DNA of 64,000 nucleotides, from positions 727,001-791,000 of the forward strand of contig NZ_MDGP01000001.1 in NCBI RefSeq assembly GCF_001747095.1, given 5' to 3'. The notes beneath the pieces were generated by a model that was not told the DNA's origin, made no database searches, and saw nothing but the letters and a program-made list of their open reading frames with translations. How positions within the stretch are numbered: the first letter of the stretch is position 1; the number at the start of each line of letters is the position of its first letter. Of the stretch, positions 25,893 through 34,765 are shown piece by piece. Both the position numbers and the translations under genes were made by a program. This stretch comes from Roseivirga sp. 4D4. GTDB lineage: Bacteria; Bacteroidota; Bacteroidia; Cytophagales; Cyclobacteriaceae.

Positions 25893-28327
25893 TCAAACTC
25901 GATTTGCATCTTCTCAATTTGATCAGACAACTTCTCAGAAGTATATCTTTCCCTGAAGCGATCGACCATAATCGGGAAACAAAGTGGAGAGGGTTTCAGT
26001 AGTTTCTTGATCACTATTTCCTGCTGATTGATACGTTCTAAAGATTCGTTCAGCCGTGACTTTTCAAACTGGAGGGATAGTACTTCCTCATTCGCTTGTT
26101 TCATCAAAAGGTTCTCTGGGTCATAATCTTCAAACACTTTGAAGATCATGCTTGATGAGGCCTGAAGGTGTCTATTTGTAATTCCTTTGCCTGGGTAACC
26201 CTGAAAAATCAGTCCAGCGATAGTGGCGATATCTCTAAATTTTCGCTTAGCCATCTCGGTGTTATTGATGCTTGCATAAATGTCGTCCAAGAGGTTTTCA
26301 CGAGAGAATAAGTCAAGCTCAAGGAAGTCTTCAATTTCTATCTCCTGATCGGTGAGTAGCTCAAAACCATAATCGTTCGATGCGATCGAAAAGGTGATGG
26401 GTTGACTCACACTAATCCTATAAGCACAAAGCGCAGCCAGCACTTCATGGATGTATTTCCCTTCCAGAGGATAAATAAAGAAGTGAGTGCCCTCATCAGA
26501 TCGCAATTGCTCTATCAGCAATTGATTGGACAATGGTAAGGCAGATAGTTCCCGATGTTTTTCCAATAGCGGCTTTATGGCATTCATTTCGGGACCTTCA
26601 TAAATACCATTGGCTGCATCCTCAAGTTTCCTTCGGAGACCATGAGAAAGGAGAGAGGTGAATGATGCTTTGCCACCGCCCCAGCGCGGTATAGGTCCCG
26701 TTTTCTTCTTGGACTTTTTGACTTGAGCCGTCATGTCTTTCACTCGAATCAGTTCTAGACTTCTTCCTGCGAACCAAAAGGTTTGTCCCGGCTTTAATCC
26801 GGCAATGAATATTTCCTCCACCGTGCCGATATATCCCCCCGTTTGATATTTGACCTTAACCATGGGGTCTGAGACAATGGTACCCATGGACATTCTATGG
26901 CGCATGGCTGTTCTCCGGTTGTTTACCTTGTATTTGCCGTCTGACTCAATTTCTACTTTGGCGTATTCGTCATAGGCACTTAATGTACTACCACCGGTTG
27001 TGATAAACTCAAGGCACCACTGCCATTCCGCTAAGCTAAGGTCTTGGTAGGCGTGAGAAGATTTGACCTGTCTATAGGTTTCTTCCTGATAGAAACCAGG
27101 GCCTACCGCCAAGGTGACCAAATACTGTATTAATACGTCAAAGCATTTCGTAAGAGGTGTTCGGCTTTCGAACTGCTTCTTGTCGATGGCCTCCTTTAAA
27201 ACAGCCGCTTCAATCAACTCCAGAGAATGTGTCGGAAGAAAATATACTTTACTTGTGGCCCCAGGCCGATGCCCACTGCGCCCAGCACGCTGAAAGAACC
27301 GTGCTATGCCTTTGGGGCCACCTACTTGAATGACCATATCCACTGGTCGAAAGTCGACCCCAAGGTCCAAACTCGAAGTACAAACCACACATTTAAGCTT
27401 GCCTGTATGTAGTCGATCTTCCACCCATTGCCTAACACCTAAATCTAAAGAGCCATGATGCATGGCTACAAGCCCGGCATACTCTGGAAGCTGCATCATC
27501 ATTTTCTGATACCAGATCTCTGTTTGCGACCTCACATTCGTAAACATCAGGGTGGAGGTATGCTGCTCTAAAATGGGAACAACACGTGGTAAAAGATGAA
27601 TACCCAAATGACCCGCCCATGGCAATGTCTTTACCGAATCTGGAAGAATAGATTCAATCTCGATCTTCTTGTCTACGTTAGCCCTGATCGTTTCGCAGGT
27701 CTCATATTGCTCACCTAAGAGTACTTTAGCTGCTTCTTCCAGATTGCCTATGGTAGCCGAAATCGCCCAAGTTTTAATCGGCTTGTCTTTCAAATGGCGC
27801 ATATAAGCCAAGGCCAGTTCCATTTGGACTCCACGTTTGCCACCAATTAACTCATGCCATTCATCTACAATTACCGCTTTAACCGAGCTGAATGTCTTGA
27901 CAGCATCTTTTTGAGCCAAGAGAATGTGGATGCTTTCAGGGGTGGTCACCATAGCCTCAGGCATATGCTTCTTTTGCCTCTGGCGTTCTGCTTGGGTAGT
28001 GTCACCTGTTCGGAGGGCTATGTTCCAGCCTAACTCGAGGTCATTACTGACCTCCTGCATCGCTGCCTGAATATCTTTGGCCAGAGCCCTGAGGGGTGTA
28101 ACCCAAATAATCTGAAGCCCTTTGGCAGGCTTGGGGTCATTGAGTGCCTCGAGTACGGCTCCTAACCAGATGGCATAAGTCTTACCACTACCTGTAGGAG
28201 CATTGAGCAGTCCGCTCTTACCTGATAGGTAAGCATTCCATGTCTTTCTTTGAAAAGGAAAAGACTTCCATCCTTTGGACTGGAACCAATTTTCGGCAGG
28301 GGAAAGATCAATTTCTACTTGTGGCAA
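25889..28327 (-). CDS. Lhr-like DEXH-box helicase of the ligase-associated type
   Basis: Superfamily-2 DNA helicase of 812 residues, probably acting in DNA repair. Motif I is LLNAPTGSGKTYAIWL, motif II VIVDEWHELIG (DEWH), motif III AISATIGN, and motifs V-VI VVCTSSLDLGVDF and QRAGRSGHRPG. The remainder matches the long C-terminal region of Lhr-like proteins. The start is TTG at 28327: an in-frame TAG lies 12 bp upstream and no early ATG exists. In many bacteria this helicase is encoded beside an ATP-dependent DNA ligase, a PdeM-type phosphoesterase and an exonuclease; none is within this window near it. Confidence 0.92.
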   Translation of the reverse strand: MPQVEIDLSPAENWFQSKGWKSFPFQRKTWNAYLSGKSGLLNAPTGSGKTYAIWLGAVLEALNDPKPAKGLQIIWVTPLRALAKDIQAAMQEVSNDLELGWNIALRTGDTTQAERQRQKKHMPEAMVTTPESIHILLAQKDAVKTFSSVKAVIVDEWHELIGGKRGVQMELALAYMRHLKDKPIKTWAISATIGNLEEAAKVLLGEQYETCETIRANVDKKIEIESILPDSVKTLPWAGHLGIHLLPRVVPILEQHTSTLMFTNVRSQTEIWYQKMMMQLPEYAGLVAMHHGSLDLGVRQWVEDRLHTGKLKCVVCTSSLDLGVDFRPVDMVIQVGGPKGIARFFQRAGRSGHRPGATSKVYFLPTHSLELIEAAVLKEAIDKKQFESRTPLTKCFDVLIQYLVTLAVGPGFYQEETYRQVKSSHAYQDLSLAEWQWCLEFITTGGSTLSAYDEYAKVEIESDGKYKVNNRRTAMRHRMSMGTIVSDPMVKVKYQTGGYIGTVEEIFIAGLKPGQTFWFAGRSLELIRVKDMTAQVKKSKKKTGPIPRWGGGKASFTSLLSHGLRRKLEDAANGIYEGPEMNAIKPLLEKHRELSALPLSNQLLIEQLRSDEGTHFFIYPLEGKYIHEVLAALCAYRISVSQPITFSIASNDYGFELLTDQEIEIEDFLELDLFSRENLLDDIYASINNTEMAKRKFRDIATIAGLIFQGYPGKGITNRHLQASSSMIFKVFEDYDPENLLMKQANEEVLSLQFEKSRLNESLERINQQEIVIKKLLKPSPLCFPIMVDRFRERYTSEKLSDQIEKMQIEFD

Positions 28328-28388
28328 GGCGTTAAGCTAAACCATCAATTTCGTTGATTCTAATGAGCTATGGAAGGAAAGTTTTGAC

Positions 28389-28922
28389 TTAAAAAGTCGC
28401 CTGATAATCTACACGCATATCCAGCTTGCGAGTCGATCCATTCGGAGAGGGCAAAGTGGCCATTCCACCAGGATAGTAGCCTGTCCGTTTGTTGATACAA
28501 ATAAGGGCCAGGTAGTCTGCATCATTCGGATCAAATTGATAGAAACCGCTCTTATTGGGTGTAATGATGAACTTTGCTTCTACTTTGGCTTTCTTGATTT
28601 TCTTCAGGTCGTAGAAGAGTTTTCCATCTTTAAGGTAAGATGTCGCATCAATCACGTCCTTTTGACTCGTCTCAAAAAGCAATATCTCATAAGTAGCCGG
28701 AACAGGTTGCTTGGTATTGGTTGAGTCGCTTACAGAAAAGTCTCCTTTGTACAGGTTCATTGTACCGTAGTAACCGTTAATAATGGTTGGCTCAGTGATC
28801 TTTTTACTCATCTTTACTTTGAAAGTAAAGAAGTAATCTTTCTGAGGAACATCCTTCTTGTTACAGCTTGCGGCAAGCAGTAAAACAGCAATAGCCAGTA
28901 CCAATTTATTCACGCCTCTCAT
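28389..28922 (-). CDS. Hypothetical lipoprotein
   Basis: Protein of 177 residues with a lipoprotein signal peptide (MRGVNKLVLAIAVLLLAASC, Cys 20) and no recognised domain. The mature part is rich in beta-strand pattern (DYFFTFKVKMSKK; KAKVEAKFIITPNKSGFYQF) and Lys-rich. It lies 61 bp upstream of the helicase gene in the same direction, which may be coincidental. Confidence 0.75.
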   Translation of the reverse strand: MRGVNKLVLAIAVLLLAASCNKKDVPQKDYFFTFKVKMSKKITEPTIINGYYGTMNLYKGDFSVSDSTNTKQPVPATYEILLFETSQKDVIDATSYLKDGKLFYDLKKIKKAKVEAKFIITPNKSGFYQFDPNDADYLALICINKRTGYYPGGMATLPSPNGSTRKLDMRVDYQATF

Positions 28923-28992
28923 TCGATATGCATTTTACGCGCACGAAGTAAATAAATATTTCGGGCATTCTAGAGGGTGAAGCGTTAAAGAT

Positions 28993-29430
28993 TCATAAAC
29001 TGAGATGCAAAATAGGGTAGGGTTTACCCAATGGGTCTAAAGGAGAACGGCTGACCACCTCAAATCCACAGTGCTGATAAAACTTTACAGCTTCTGGGTT
29101 CTGCTCATTGACGTCCACTTTGAAAGCCTTGAAATGTTCAATGGCATAGTTTAATAATTGTCTTCCCAAACCCTTTCCAATTACACTTGGATGCATAAAG
29201 AGCATTTCAATACTTCTTTCAGCAACACCCAAAAAACCCAGGACTTTACCTTCAGAATCTTTGATGCAACGTAGCTCAACAGCATCCAGGTAAGTATTTA
29301 GAATAAGAGGTTTAAAGTATTGAATGTCCGCCTCTGGAAGAAAATGATGAGTCGCTCTGACAGAGGCTTCCCATACTTCTACTATCTCAGGGTATTCCTC
29401 TTTGCTAACTGGGAGTATAGGGGAAGTCAT
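28993..29430 (-). CDS. GNAT-family N-acetyltransferase
   Basis: Acetyltransferase of about 145 residues. The ATG at 29430 (MTSPILPVSKEEYPEIVEVW) matches where relatives begin; a GTG at 29466 overlaps the stop of the preceding gene by 4 bp (GTGA) and is an alternative start. The domain shows EASVRATHHFLPEADIQY, the acetyl-CoA motif GKGLGRQLLNYAIEH and the C-terminal FKVDVNEQNPEAVKFYQHCG. Coupled to the GNAT gene upstream, it probably belongs to a two-gene operon. Substrate unknown. Confidence 0.88.
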   Translation of the reverse strand: MTSPILPVSKEEYPEIVEVWEASVRATHHFLPEADIQYFKPLILNTYLDAVELRCIKDSEGKVLGFLGVAERSIEMLFMHPSVIGKGLGRQLLNYAIEHFKAFKVDVNEQNPEAVKFYQHCGFEVVSRSPLDPLGKPYPILHLSL

Positions 29431-29462
29431 GTTATTGATTTTGAAGTCATTGAATACGTATG

Positions 29463-29957
29463 TCACTTATACCGGTAGACAGCATGTGGTCCAAAGTCAA
29501 GGAGATCGAGCGTTGTATCATATTTGGCACCCAAACGTGTAGCCAACTGCACTGATGCTTTGTTTGATGGATCAATATAGCTAACAAGTGAGTCAAAGTT
29601 GAGGATTTCTAGGGCATAATCACGAACAGCGATTCCAGCCTCTAAGCCAAAGCCTTTGCCCTGTGCTTCAGGTAATAACCAATAGCCTAGCTCTTTCTCT
29701 GGCCAGGGTTCTGAATTCCAAAGCCCCACAGTACCGATCAGTTGCTTTGTACTTTTCTCTTCAACAGCGAGATAGGAATAGCCCTTGAGTATATAATGGC
29801 CGACATAAGTAGCCATCAGACGCCAAGAGTCTTCAGGCCCTTTGATACCACCTACATATTGGGCATTCTCTTTCTTGGTGTAAAAATCAGAGAATATTTG
29901 GTAGTCACTAGGTTGCCACTGTCTGAATAATAGTCTTTCGGTTGTTAATCCAATCAT
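29463..29957 (-). CDS. GNAT-family N-acetyltransferase (RimJ/RimL type)
   Basis: Acetyltransferase of 164 residues with the N-terminal MIGLTTERLLFRQWQPSDYQ typical of the RimJ/RimL group, which acetylates ribosomal proteins or antibiotics. The acetyl-CoA site is EAQGKGFGLEAGIAVRDYA and the C-terminal pattern SLVSYIDPSNKASVQLATRL + GAKYD is as in the family. It overlaps the second GNAT gene by 4 bp. The true acceptor is not known. Confidence 0.9.
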   Translation of the reverse strand: MIGLTTERLLFRQWQPSDYQIFSDFYTKKENAQYVGGIKGPEDSWRLMATYVGHYILKGYSYLAVEEKSTKQLIGTVGLWNSEPWPEKELGYWLLPEAQGKGFGLEAGIAVRDYALEILNFDSLVSYIDPSNKASVQLATRLGAKYDTTLDLLDFGPHAVYRYK

Positions 29958-29987
29958 AAGCTGTTATGGTTTAGGCTAAAAATAAAA

Positions 29988-30014
29988 AGCCCATCCTGAA
30001 TATCAGAATGGGCT
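29988..30014 (-). terminator. Rho-independent terminator of the BNR-repeat gene
   Basis: Stem AGCCCAT...ATGGGCT extended by CTGA/TCAG around a short loop. On the minus strand it is followed by TTTTTATT. It lies 18 bp beyond the stop codon at 30032. Confidence 0.8.
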
Positions 30015-30031
30015 CCTTGGAATCTATGTGA

Positions 30032-32755
30032 TTACTTATTCGTCCAATGATCTTTTAGGACAATCGCATCTTTTGTGATGGTCTTTCCTCCAGATTCTAA
30101 TACTACCTGGTAAGTGCCAGGGCCAACAGGACCTGTAATGTACTTGGCAGTTTCCATGCGTGAGGCAATCTGCGCATCAGACATACCGAATCTCTTGAAA
30201 CGAGCAGCCATATTATCAAGATCTTTTTGAGAACGTTCACTGATAATTCTAGTAAAAGGCCAAATGGCATGATTGAGGCCTGCATCTGCGTCAATTTCCA
30301 TTTTGTATAATTCACGCTGACCTTGCATGATCTTAAGCGTTGCCTTGCCACCATTAGCACTGTAGAAATACATATGAGAGCCAGGTCTTCTGCTTTCTCC
30401 ATTGAAGTTGGTGTAGGCAGATACATTTCTTAAGCCTCTGATATATTGAACACTAGGCGTAATGTCGAATAATTCCATACCGCTATTCATTACTTCAGCG
30501 GTCATACCTTGAAGCGGAGAAATATCAGCAATGAAAATACCACGTCCATGTGTTGCAACCACCAACTCGTTCTCTCTTGGGTGAATCAACATATCATAGG
30601 CCGGGTTGGTCGGCATATTGGTCATGAACTTTGTCCAGTTTTTACCACCGTCAACACTCGCATGAGTTCCCAATTCTGTTCCTACAAACAGGAGGTTAGG
30701 ATTTTTATGATCTTCTCTAATCACATTGACAGCTTCTGCAGGAATACCATTGGCAATAGATGTCCATGTTTTGCCATGATCAGTTGTCTTATAGACATAG
30801 GCGGTAAAATCATCTCTTCTCATACCATTGAAAGTAACATAGGCAGTGCCAGGGAAGTGATTAGATACTTCTACTCGGGTTACCCAGTATTCTGGATTGT
30901 TTGGTATGTTATCATTGAGGAGCGTCCAGTTTTTACCACCGTCCAAAGTCATTTGAACATTGCCATCGTCTGTGCCTACCCAGAGTTCATCAGGATCCAA
31001 AGGAGACTCATCAATGGTAGTAATCGTTCCGTATTGGATGTTGCCCGTTCCTGCTGCTTTTACAGCATCATTTTTACTCAAATCAGGGCTGATCTCTTCC
31101 CAATTTTCACCACGGAATGATGATTTTAACAACTTATTACCTGCATGGTAGATCACATCTGTATTATGCTGAGATACCATGATTGGGGCATTCCAGTTCC
31201 AACGCATACTACGGTTTGAATATCGGATACCTTTCGATTCACCCGTTTCCATATCCATTCGTCTTAGTGGACCGAATTGAGATTCATTATACAGGTAACG
31301 GTTGTTGCTTGGATCTACCACATTATACATACCGTCTCCACCACCTACACGAGCCCATTGCTCATAATTGATGGCACTACCATCTTTCATAGTGCTTGGT
31401 CCTTTTACTGAACCATTGTCTTGAAGCCCACCATAAACATTATAAGGGTAGTCCATATCTACACCCACTGCATAGAACTGTGCCAATGGAATTTCATCTG
31501 GGTGATACCAGGTCTTTCCAGCATCATAGGTGATTCCCATTCCATGGTCATAGCCTAAGATAAAGTGGTCAGAATCATCTGGATCGATCCACATAGCATG
31601 GTTGTCACCACCAAAGCGGAAGGCAGTGTCCCAGTTGTCTCCTCCATCCTTGGATTCCCAAACGCGAATACCGATTACATAAACATGATCTTCATCGTTT
31701 GGATCGACTCGTACTTGCTGATAGTAATAAGAAGGAGCTCCTCCAATGTCGACCCCCTCAGGGCTAATCATTCTCCAAGTAGATCCACCATCGTCTGAAC
31801 GGTACATCTGTACACCGTCAACGCGTTGACCTCTTTTTAGAGGAATACCAACTTCGAGCATATTTCTACGCTCTTTGTCAGAGATCCCTTTCACATTGAC
31901 ATTTTCAATATTGGCATACACCACGTTTGAATTGCCAGGAGCATAAGCTACACCAATTCTTCCAAGGAATCCGCCTGGTAGTCCGTTAGAAAGTTTGCTC
32001 CAGGTTTTACCAGCATCGGTAGATTTATAAATGCCGCTACCCTCGCCACCTTCGTTAAAGGTCCAGGGTCTTCTGATTTTATCGTAAGCTGCGGCAATCA
32101 GTGCATTAGGATCGTCTGGGCTCATCGCCATATCAACCACACCGATGTACTTGCCATCTTTTCTTTTTACTTCAAGAGACTTAGTCCAAGTCTTACCTCC
32201 ATCGGTCGTCTTGTAAAGTCCTCTTTCAGGATTTTCTGAATATAAGTGGCCTAATGCTGCGACATAAACCACATCCGAGTTGTTCGGATCAATTAGGATT
32301 CTACCAATATGATGAGACTCCGGAAGCCCCATATTGGTCCAGCTCTGTCCACCATTGGTAGATTTGTAAATACCATTGCCCCAGTATGAACTTCTGGAGT
32401 TATTAGCTTCTCCAGTCCCTACCCATACAATGCTGGTGTCTTGCTGATCCACAGCAACAGCACCGATAGAAATGATATTTTCATTATCAAAAATGGAATT
32501 CCATGACTGGCCATTGTTGATAGTTTTCCATAAACCACCAGAGGCTGTAGCCGCGTAAATTACTTTAGGTGCTCTGTCTACCACTGCAAAGTCGACATAA
32601 CGTCCACCTTGTCGTGTTGGGCCAATTTCTCTGAACTTGATACTTTCTACTACCTGATCAGGTATGCGTTGCGCTTGTGCATCTTGAGCACCAAGGAGTG
32701 CTACCAGTGCGAAAAGCGATAAAAATCGAATATTCTTGAGGACTCTAATCATCAT
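30032..32755 (-). CDS. Exported BNR/sortilin-like beta-propeller protein (VPS10-type, 'glycosyl hydrolase' of Bacteroidota)
   Basis: Protein of 907 residues with a signal peptide (MMIRVLKNIRFLSLFALVAL, cleavage near AQAQR). It carries many Asp-box repeats of the S/T-x-D-G-G-x-x-W form (STNGGQSWTNM, TTDGGKTWTKS, STDAGKTWSKL, SDDGGSTWRMI, SKDGGDNWDTA, TLDGGKNWTLL, TTDHGKTWTSI, SVDGGKNWTKF), which build two beta-propellers. Databases often label such proteins glycosyl hydrolases, but no catalytic residues can be assigned; extracellular binding is as likely. No type IX sorting domain is evident at the C-terminus. It has its own terminator. Confidence 0.9.
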   Translation of the reverse strand: MMIRVLKNIRFLSLFALVALLGAQDAQAQRIPDQVVESIKFREIGPTRQGGRYVDFAVVDRAPKVIYAATASGGLWKTINNGQSWNSIFDNENIISIGAVAVDQQDTSIVWVGTGEANNSRSSYWGNGIYKSTNGGQSWTNMGLPESHHIGRILIDPNNSDVVYVAALGHLYSENPERGLYKTTDGGKTWTKSLEVKRKDGKYIGVVDMAMSPDDPNALIAAAYDKIRRPWTFNEGGEGSGIYKSTDAGKTWSKLSNGLPGGFLGRIGVAYAPGNSNVVYANIENVNVKGISDKERRNMLEVGIPLKRGQRVDGVQMYRSDDGGSTWRMISPEGVDIGGAPSYYYQQVRVDPNDEDHVYVIGIRVWESKDGGDNWDTAFRFGGDNHAMWIDPDDSDHFILGYDHGMGITYDAGKTWYHPDEIPLAQFYAVGVDMDYPYNVYGGLQDNGSVKGPSTMKDGSAINYEQWARVGGGDGMYNVVDPSNNRYLYNESQFGPLRRMDMETGESKGIRYSNRSMRWNWNAPIMVSQHNTDVIYHAGNKLLKSSFRGENWEEISPDLSKNDAVKAAGTGNIQYGTITTIDESPLDPDELWVGTDDGNVQMTLDGGKNWTLLNDNIPNNPEYWVTRVEVSNHFPGTAYVTFNGMRRDDFTAYVYKTTDHGKTWTSIANGIPAEAVNVIREDHKNPNLLFVGTELGTHASVDGGKNWTKFMTNMPTNPAYDMLIHPRENELVVATHGRGIFIADISPLQGMTAEVMNSGMELFDITPSVQYIRGLRNVSAYTNFNGESRRPGSHMYFYSANGGKATLKIMQGQRELYKMEIDADAGLNHAIWPFTRIISERSQKDLDNMAARFKRFGMSDAQIASRMETAKYITGPVGPGTYQVVLESGGKTITKDAIVLKDHWTNK

Positions 32756-32941
32756 AATTTTAAGGTTAGAAGTGTCTGAAATTAATTCAAAAAGCCTTTA
32801 TGGCAAAAGGCCTAATCCAAGATTATATAAGTGGTAAAGGGACGAGTAGAATTGATTGTGCCAACCTCCTAAGGGTAAAGTCCGTATGAACTGTTTATGA
32901 GTCAGAAAGATGTTTTGGAAACTCCTTCATCTGGACTACCC

Positions 32942-32973
32942 ATAATTCCAGCCCAAGCTGGAATTATTTTTTT
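32942..32973 (+). repeat. Hairpin followed by T tract in the leader of the 32991 gene
   Basis: Perfect 11-bp stem ATAATTCCAGC/GCTGGAATTAT with a CCAA loop, then seven T. It looks like an intrinsic terminator but has no plus-strand gene upstream and lies 17 bp before a start codon. It is either an attenuator or a copy of a dispersed hairpin. Confidence 0.6.
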
Positions 32974-32990
32974 GGCCTAATTTTGTTGAT

Positions 32991-34259
32991 ATGAAATCAT
33001 TATATCTGGGTTTCGCTTTAGTCTTATCTTTTAGTCTATTCGCTCAGGAAGAAAAGAGTCTTCAAGATTACTATACTGCTGCCACCTCGGCATATGAAGC
33101 AAAGAACTACGAACTCTTTTTAGAGAATATCCGCAAAGCGGATGAAATGAGACCCAATCATCCAGCCATAGTTCCTAAACTGGCGGCTGCATGGGCTTTA
33201 ACAGGAAGGAAGATTCGTAGTATTCAAAAGTTGAACCAGATGCTACTGATGGATGCCACTTTCAACTTTGTCGACAATCCGGACTTTGACAATGTTAGAA
33301 CTCATAAGAATTACAAAAGACTCATTGCACTTCAGACCAGGTTGGCCGAGGAAGAGGTGAACGATGAGTTGTACATGACGATTGACGCTGGTCACTTGCA
33401 CCCTGAAAGCTTTGTGATTCTCAAAAATGGGGAGATGTTGCTCGGGAGCGTTCGTGAAAAGAAAATCGTTAAAGTGGGCCTTGATGGCAAGGTTACCGAT
33501 TGGGTTGAAACACCATATGCCGTTTTGGGTATGAAGGCTGATTTTGCCAGAGGTAATCTTTGGGTGAGCACAGCTGCTATGCCGGAGATGAAAGGCTTTG
33601 AGCAGGCTGACAATGGAAAATCGGTTGTATTACAAATAGATCTTAACACTGGTAAGATCATTCAAGGCATATCTTACGATGAAGAATCAATTATTGGAGA
33701 CCTCGAAGTTGATCAGGAAAATAGGCTTTGGCTATCAAACAGCATGACGCCTTTCCTTAGTAGAGATAACACTGATACTTCCGACTACTTAGGTGCCTTC
33801 AATCGCAAGCAATTTGATTTGTCAGATGGTTACTTCAACCTACAGGGTCTAACACTCACCGATGATGAGAATTACTTATATGTCTCAGACTACATTAAGG
33901 GGCTTTTCAGGATCGACATCAATGACACCGACATCGATGATGTCTTTGCCCCCGAATCAAGCCTTTTGAAAGGAATTGATGGGTTGTACTACTATGACAA
34001 TAGCTTGATAGCGATTCATAATGGGACAAAGCCTTATAGAGTTGTGCAATACTTTTTAAATGCATCTGGCCTTAATATTGAGTCGGAAAGGATCATCAAT
34101 AGAGGAGGAGAGAGTTTGGGAGAACCAACCCTGGGTCAGGTTAAAGATGGCTATTTCTATTACTTGGCCAATAGTCCTTGGCAAGCTTATGATCAGGAAA
34201 AGAATCTGGATTTATCTAAAGTTAAACCCATAGAAATCAGGAGGTTTAAACTAGACTGA
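32991..34259 (+). CDS. Exported TPR plus beta-propeller (SMP-30/NHL-like) protein
   Basis: Protein of 422 residues with signal peptide (MKSLYLGFALVLSFSLFAQ). An N-terminal helical part (LQDYYTAATSAYEAKNYELF) looks TPR-like, and the rest shows propeller-like repeats (ILKNGEMLLGSVREKKIVKV; LEVDQENRLWLSNSMT; LTLTDDENYLYVSDYIKGLF) resembling SMP-30/gluconolactonase-like or NHL propellers. No catalytic residue can be assigned. Its stop codon overlaps the next start codon (TGATG), so the two are coupled. Confidence 0.72.
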   Translation: MKSLYLGFALVLSFSLFAQEEKSLQDYYTAATSAYEAKNYELFLENIRKADEMRPNHPAIVPKLAAAWALTGRKIRSIQKLNQMLLMDATFNFVDNPDFDNVRTHKNYKRLIALQTRLAEEEVNDELYMTIDAGHLHPESFVILKNGEMLLGSVREKKIVKVGLDGKVTDWVETPYAVLGMKADFARGNLWVSTAAMPEMKGFEQADNGKSVVLQIDLNTGKIIQGISYDEESIIGDLEVDQENRLWLSNSMTPFLSRDNTDTSDYLGAFNRKQFDLSDGYFNLQGLTLTDDENYLYVSDYIKGLFRIDINDTDIDDVFAPESSLLKGIDGLYYYDNSLIAIHNGTKPYRVVQYFLNASGLNIESERIINRGGESLGEPTLGQVKDGYFYYLANSPWQAYDQEKNLDLSKVKPIEIRRFKLD

Positions 34260-34696
34260 TGTCTAAACCTAGAAAAGATAAGCCCTTGAAAATGCCTCGT
34301 TATCGCGGGGGTGAAAGCGCACTTAAATCATTTATTGAAAAGAACCTTAAGTACCCACAATCAGCATTGGATGAAAAGATTGAAGGTGCTGTTGAAGCGG
34401 CTTATGATGTTGATGGTTTGGGAAGAACCTCTAACATTAAAATATTGACAAGCCTCGGTTATGGTTGTGATGAGGAAGTGGTTCGCCTAATCAAGCTTTT
34501 GAAGTTCGAGAGGGCTTTCAATAAAGGCAGAAATGTTACGGCTCACAAGAAACTAAAAGTTGACTTTAAGCTCCCCTCGGTTAAACCGAAAACCCAAAAG
34601 ATCAACTATCAAATTACCTCAAAGGTGAGCAAGAGCAAGTCTGAGCCTGTTAAACAGTCAAAGCACTATACCTACCAGATTAATTTAAAGAATTGA
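34259..34696 (+). CDS. TonB C-terminal-domain protein without membrane anchor
   Basis: Protein of 145 residues whose central part (RGGESALKSFIEKNLKYPQS, then GAVEAAYDVDGLGRTSNIKI, then GYGCDEEVVRLIKLLKFERA) is a TonB C-terminal domain as found in energy-transducing TonB of Bacteroidota. Unlike true TonB it has neither signal peptide nor membrane helix, and the N-terminus is only basic (SKPRKDKPLKMPRY). It is translationally coupled to the exported propeller protein upstream. Location and role are therefore unclear; a cytoplasmic adaptor or a degenerate TonB are alternatives. Confidence 0.8.
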   Translation: MSKPRKDKPLKMPRYRGGESALKSFIEKNLKYPQSALDEKIEGAVEAAYDVDGLGRTSNIKILTSLGYGCDEEVVRLIKLLKFERAFNKGRNVTAHKKLKVDFKLPSVKPKTQKINYQITSKVSKSKSEPVKQSKHYTYQINLKN

Positions 34697-34765
34697 CTTT
34701 TGAGGTAAGCACTTTACTCAATTTTCAAAAAGGCTTATCTTAGTCTGGAATCAACCTTACACACA

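Noticed and set aside
30509..31120. Plus-strand frame of about 200 codons
   Set aside because: It is antisense to the BNR-repeat gene, has no family features and mirrors the regular Asp-box coding pattern.
32978..32985. TAATTTTG match to the -7 box before the 32991 gene
   Set aside because: It ends 5 bp before the start codon, too close for a normal leader, and there is no -33 element.
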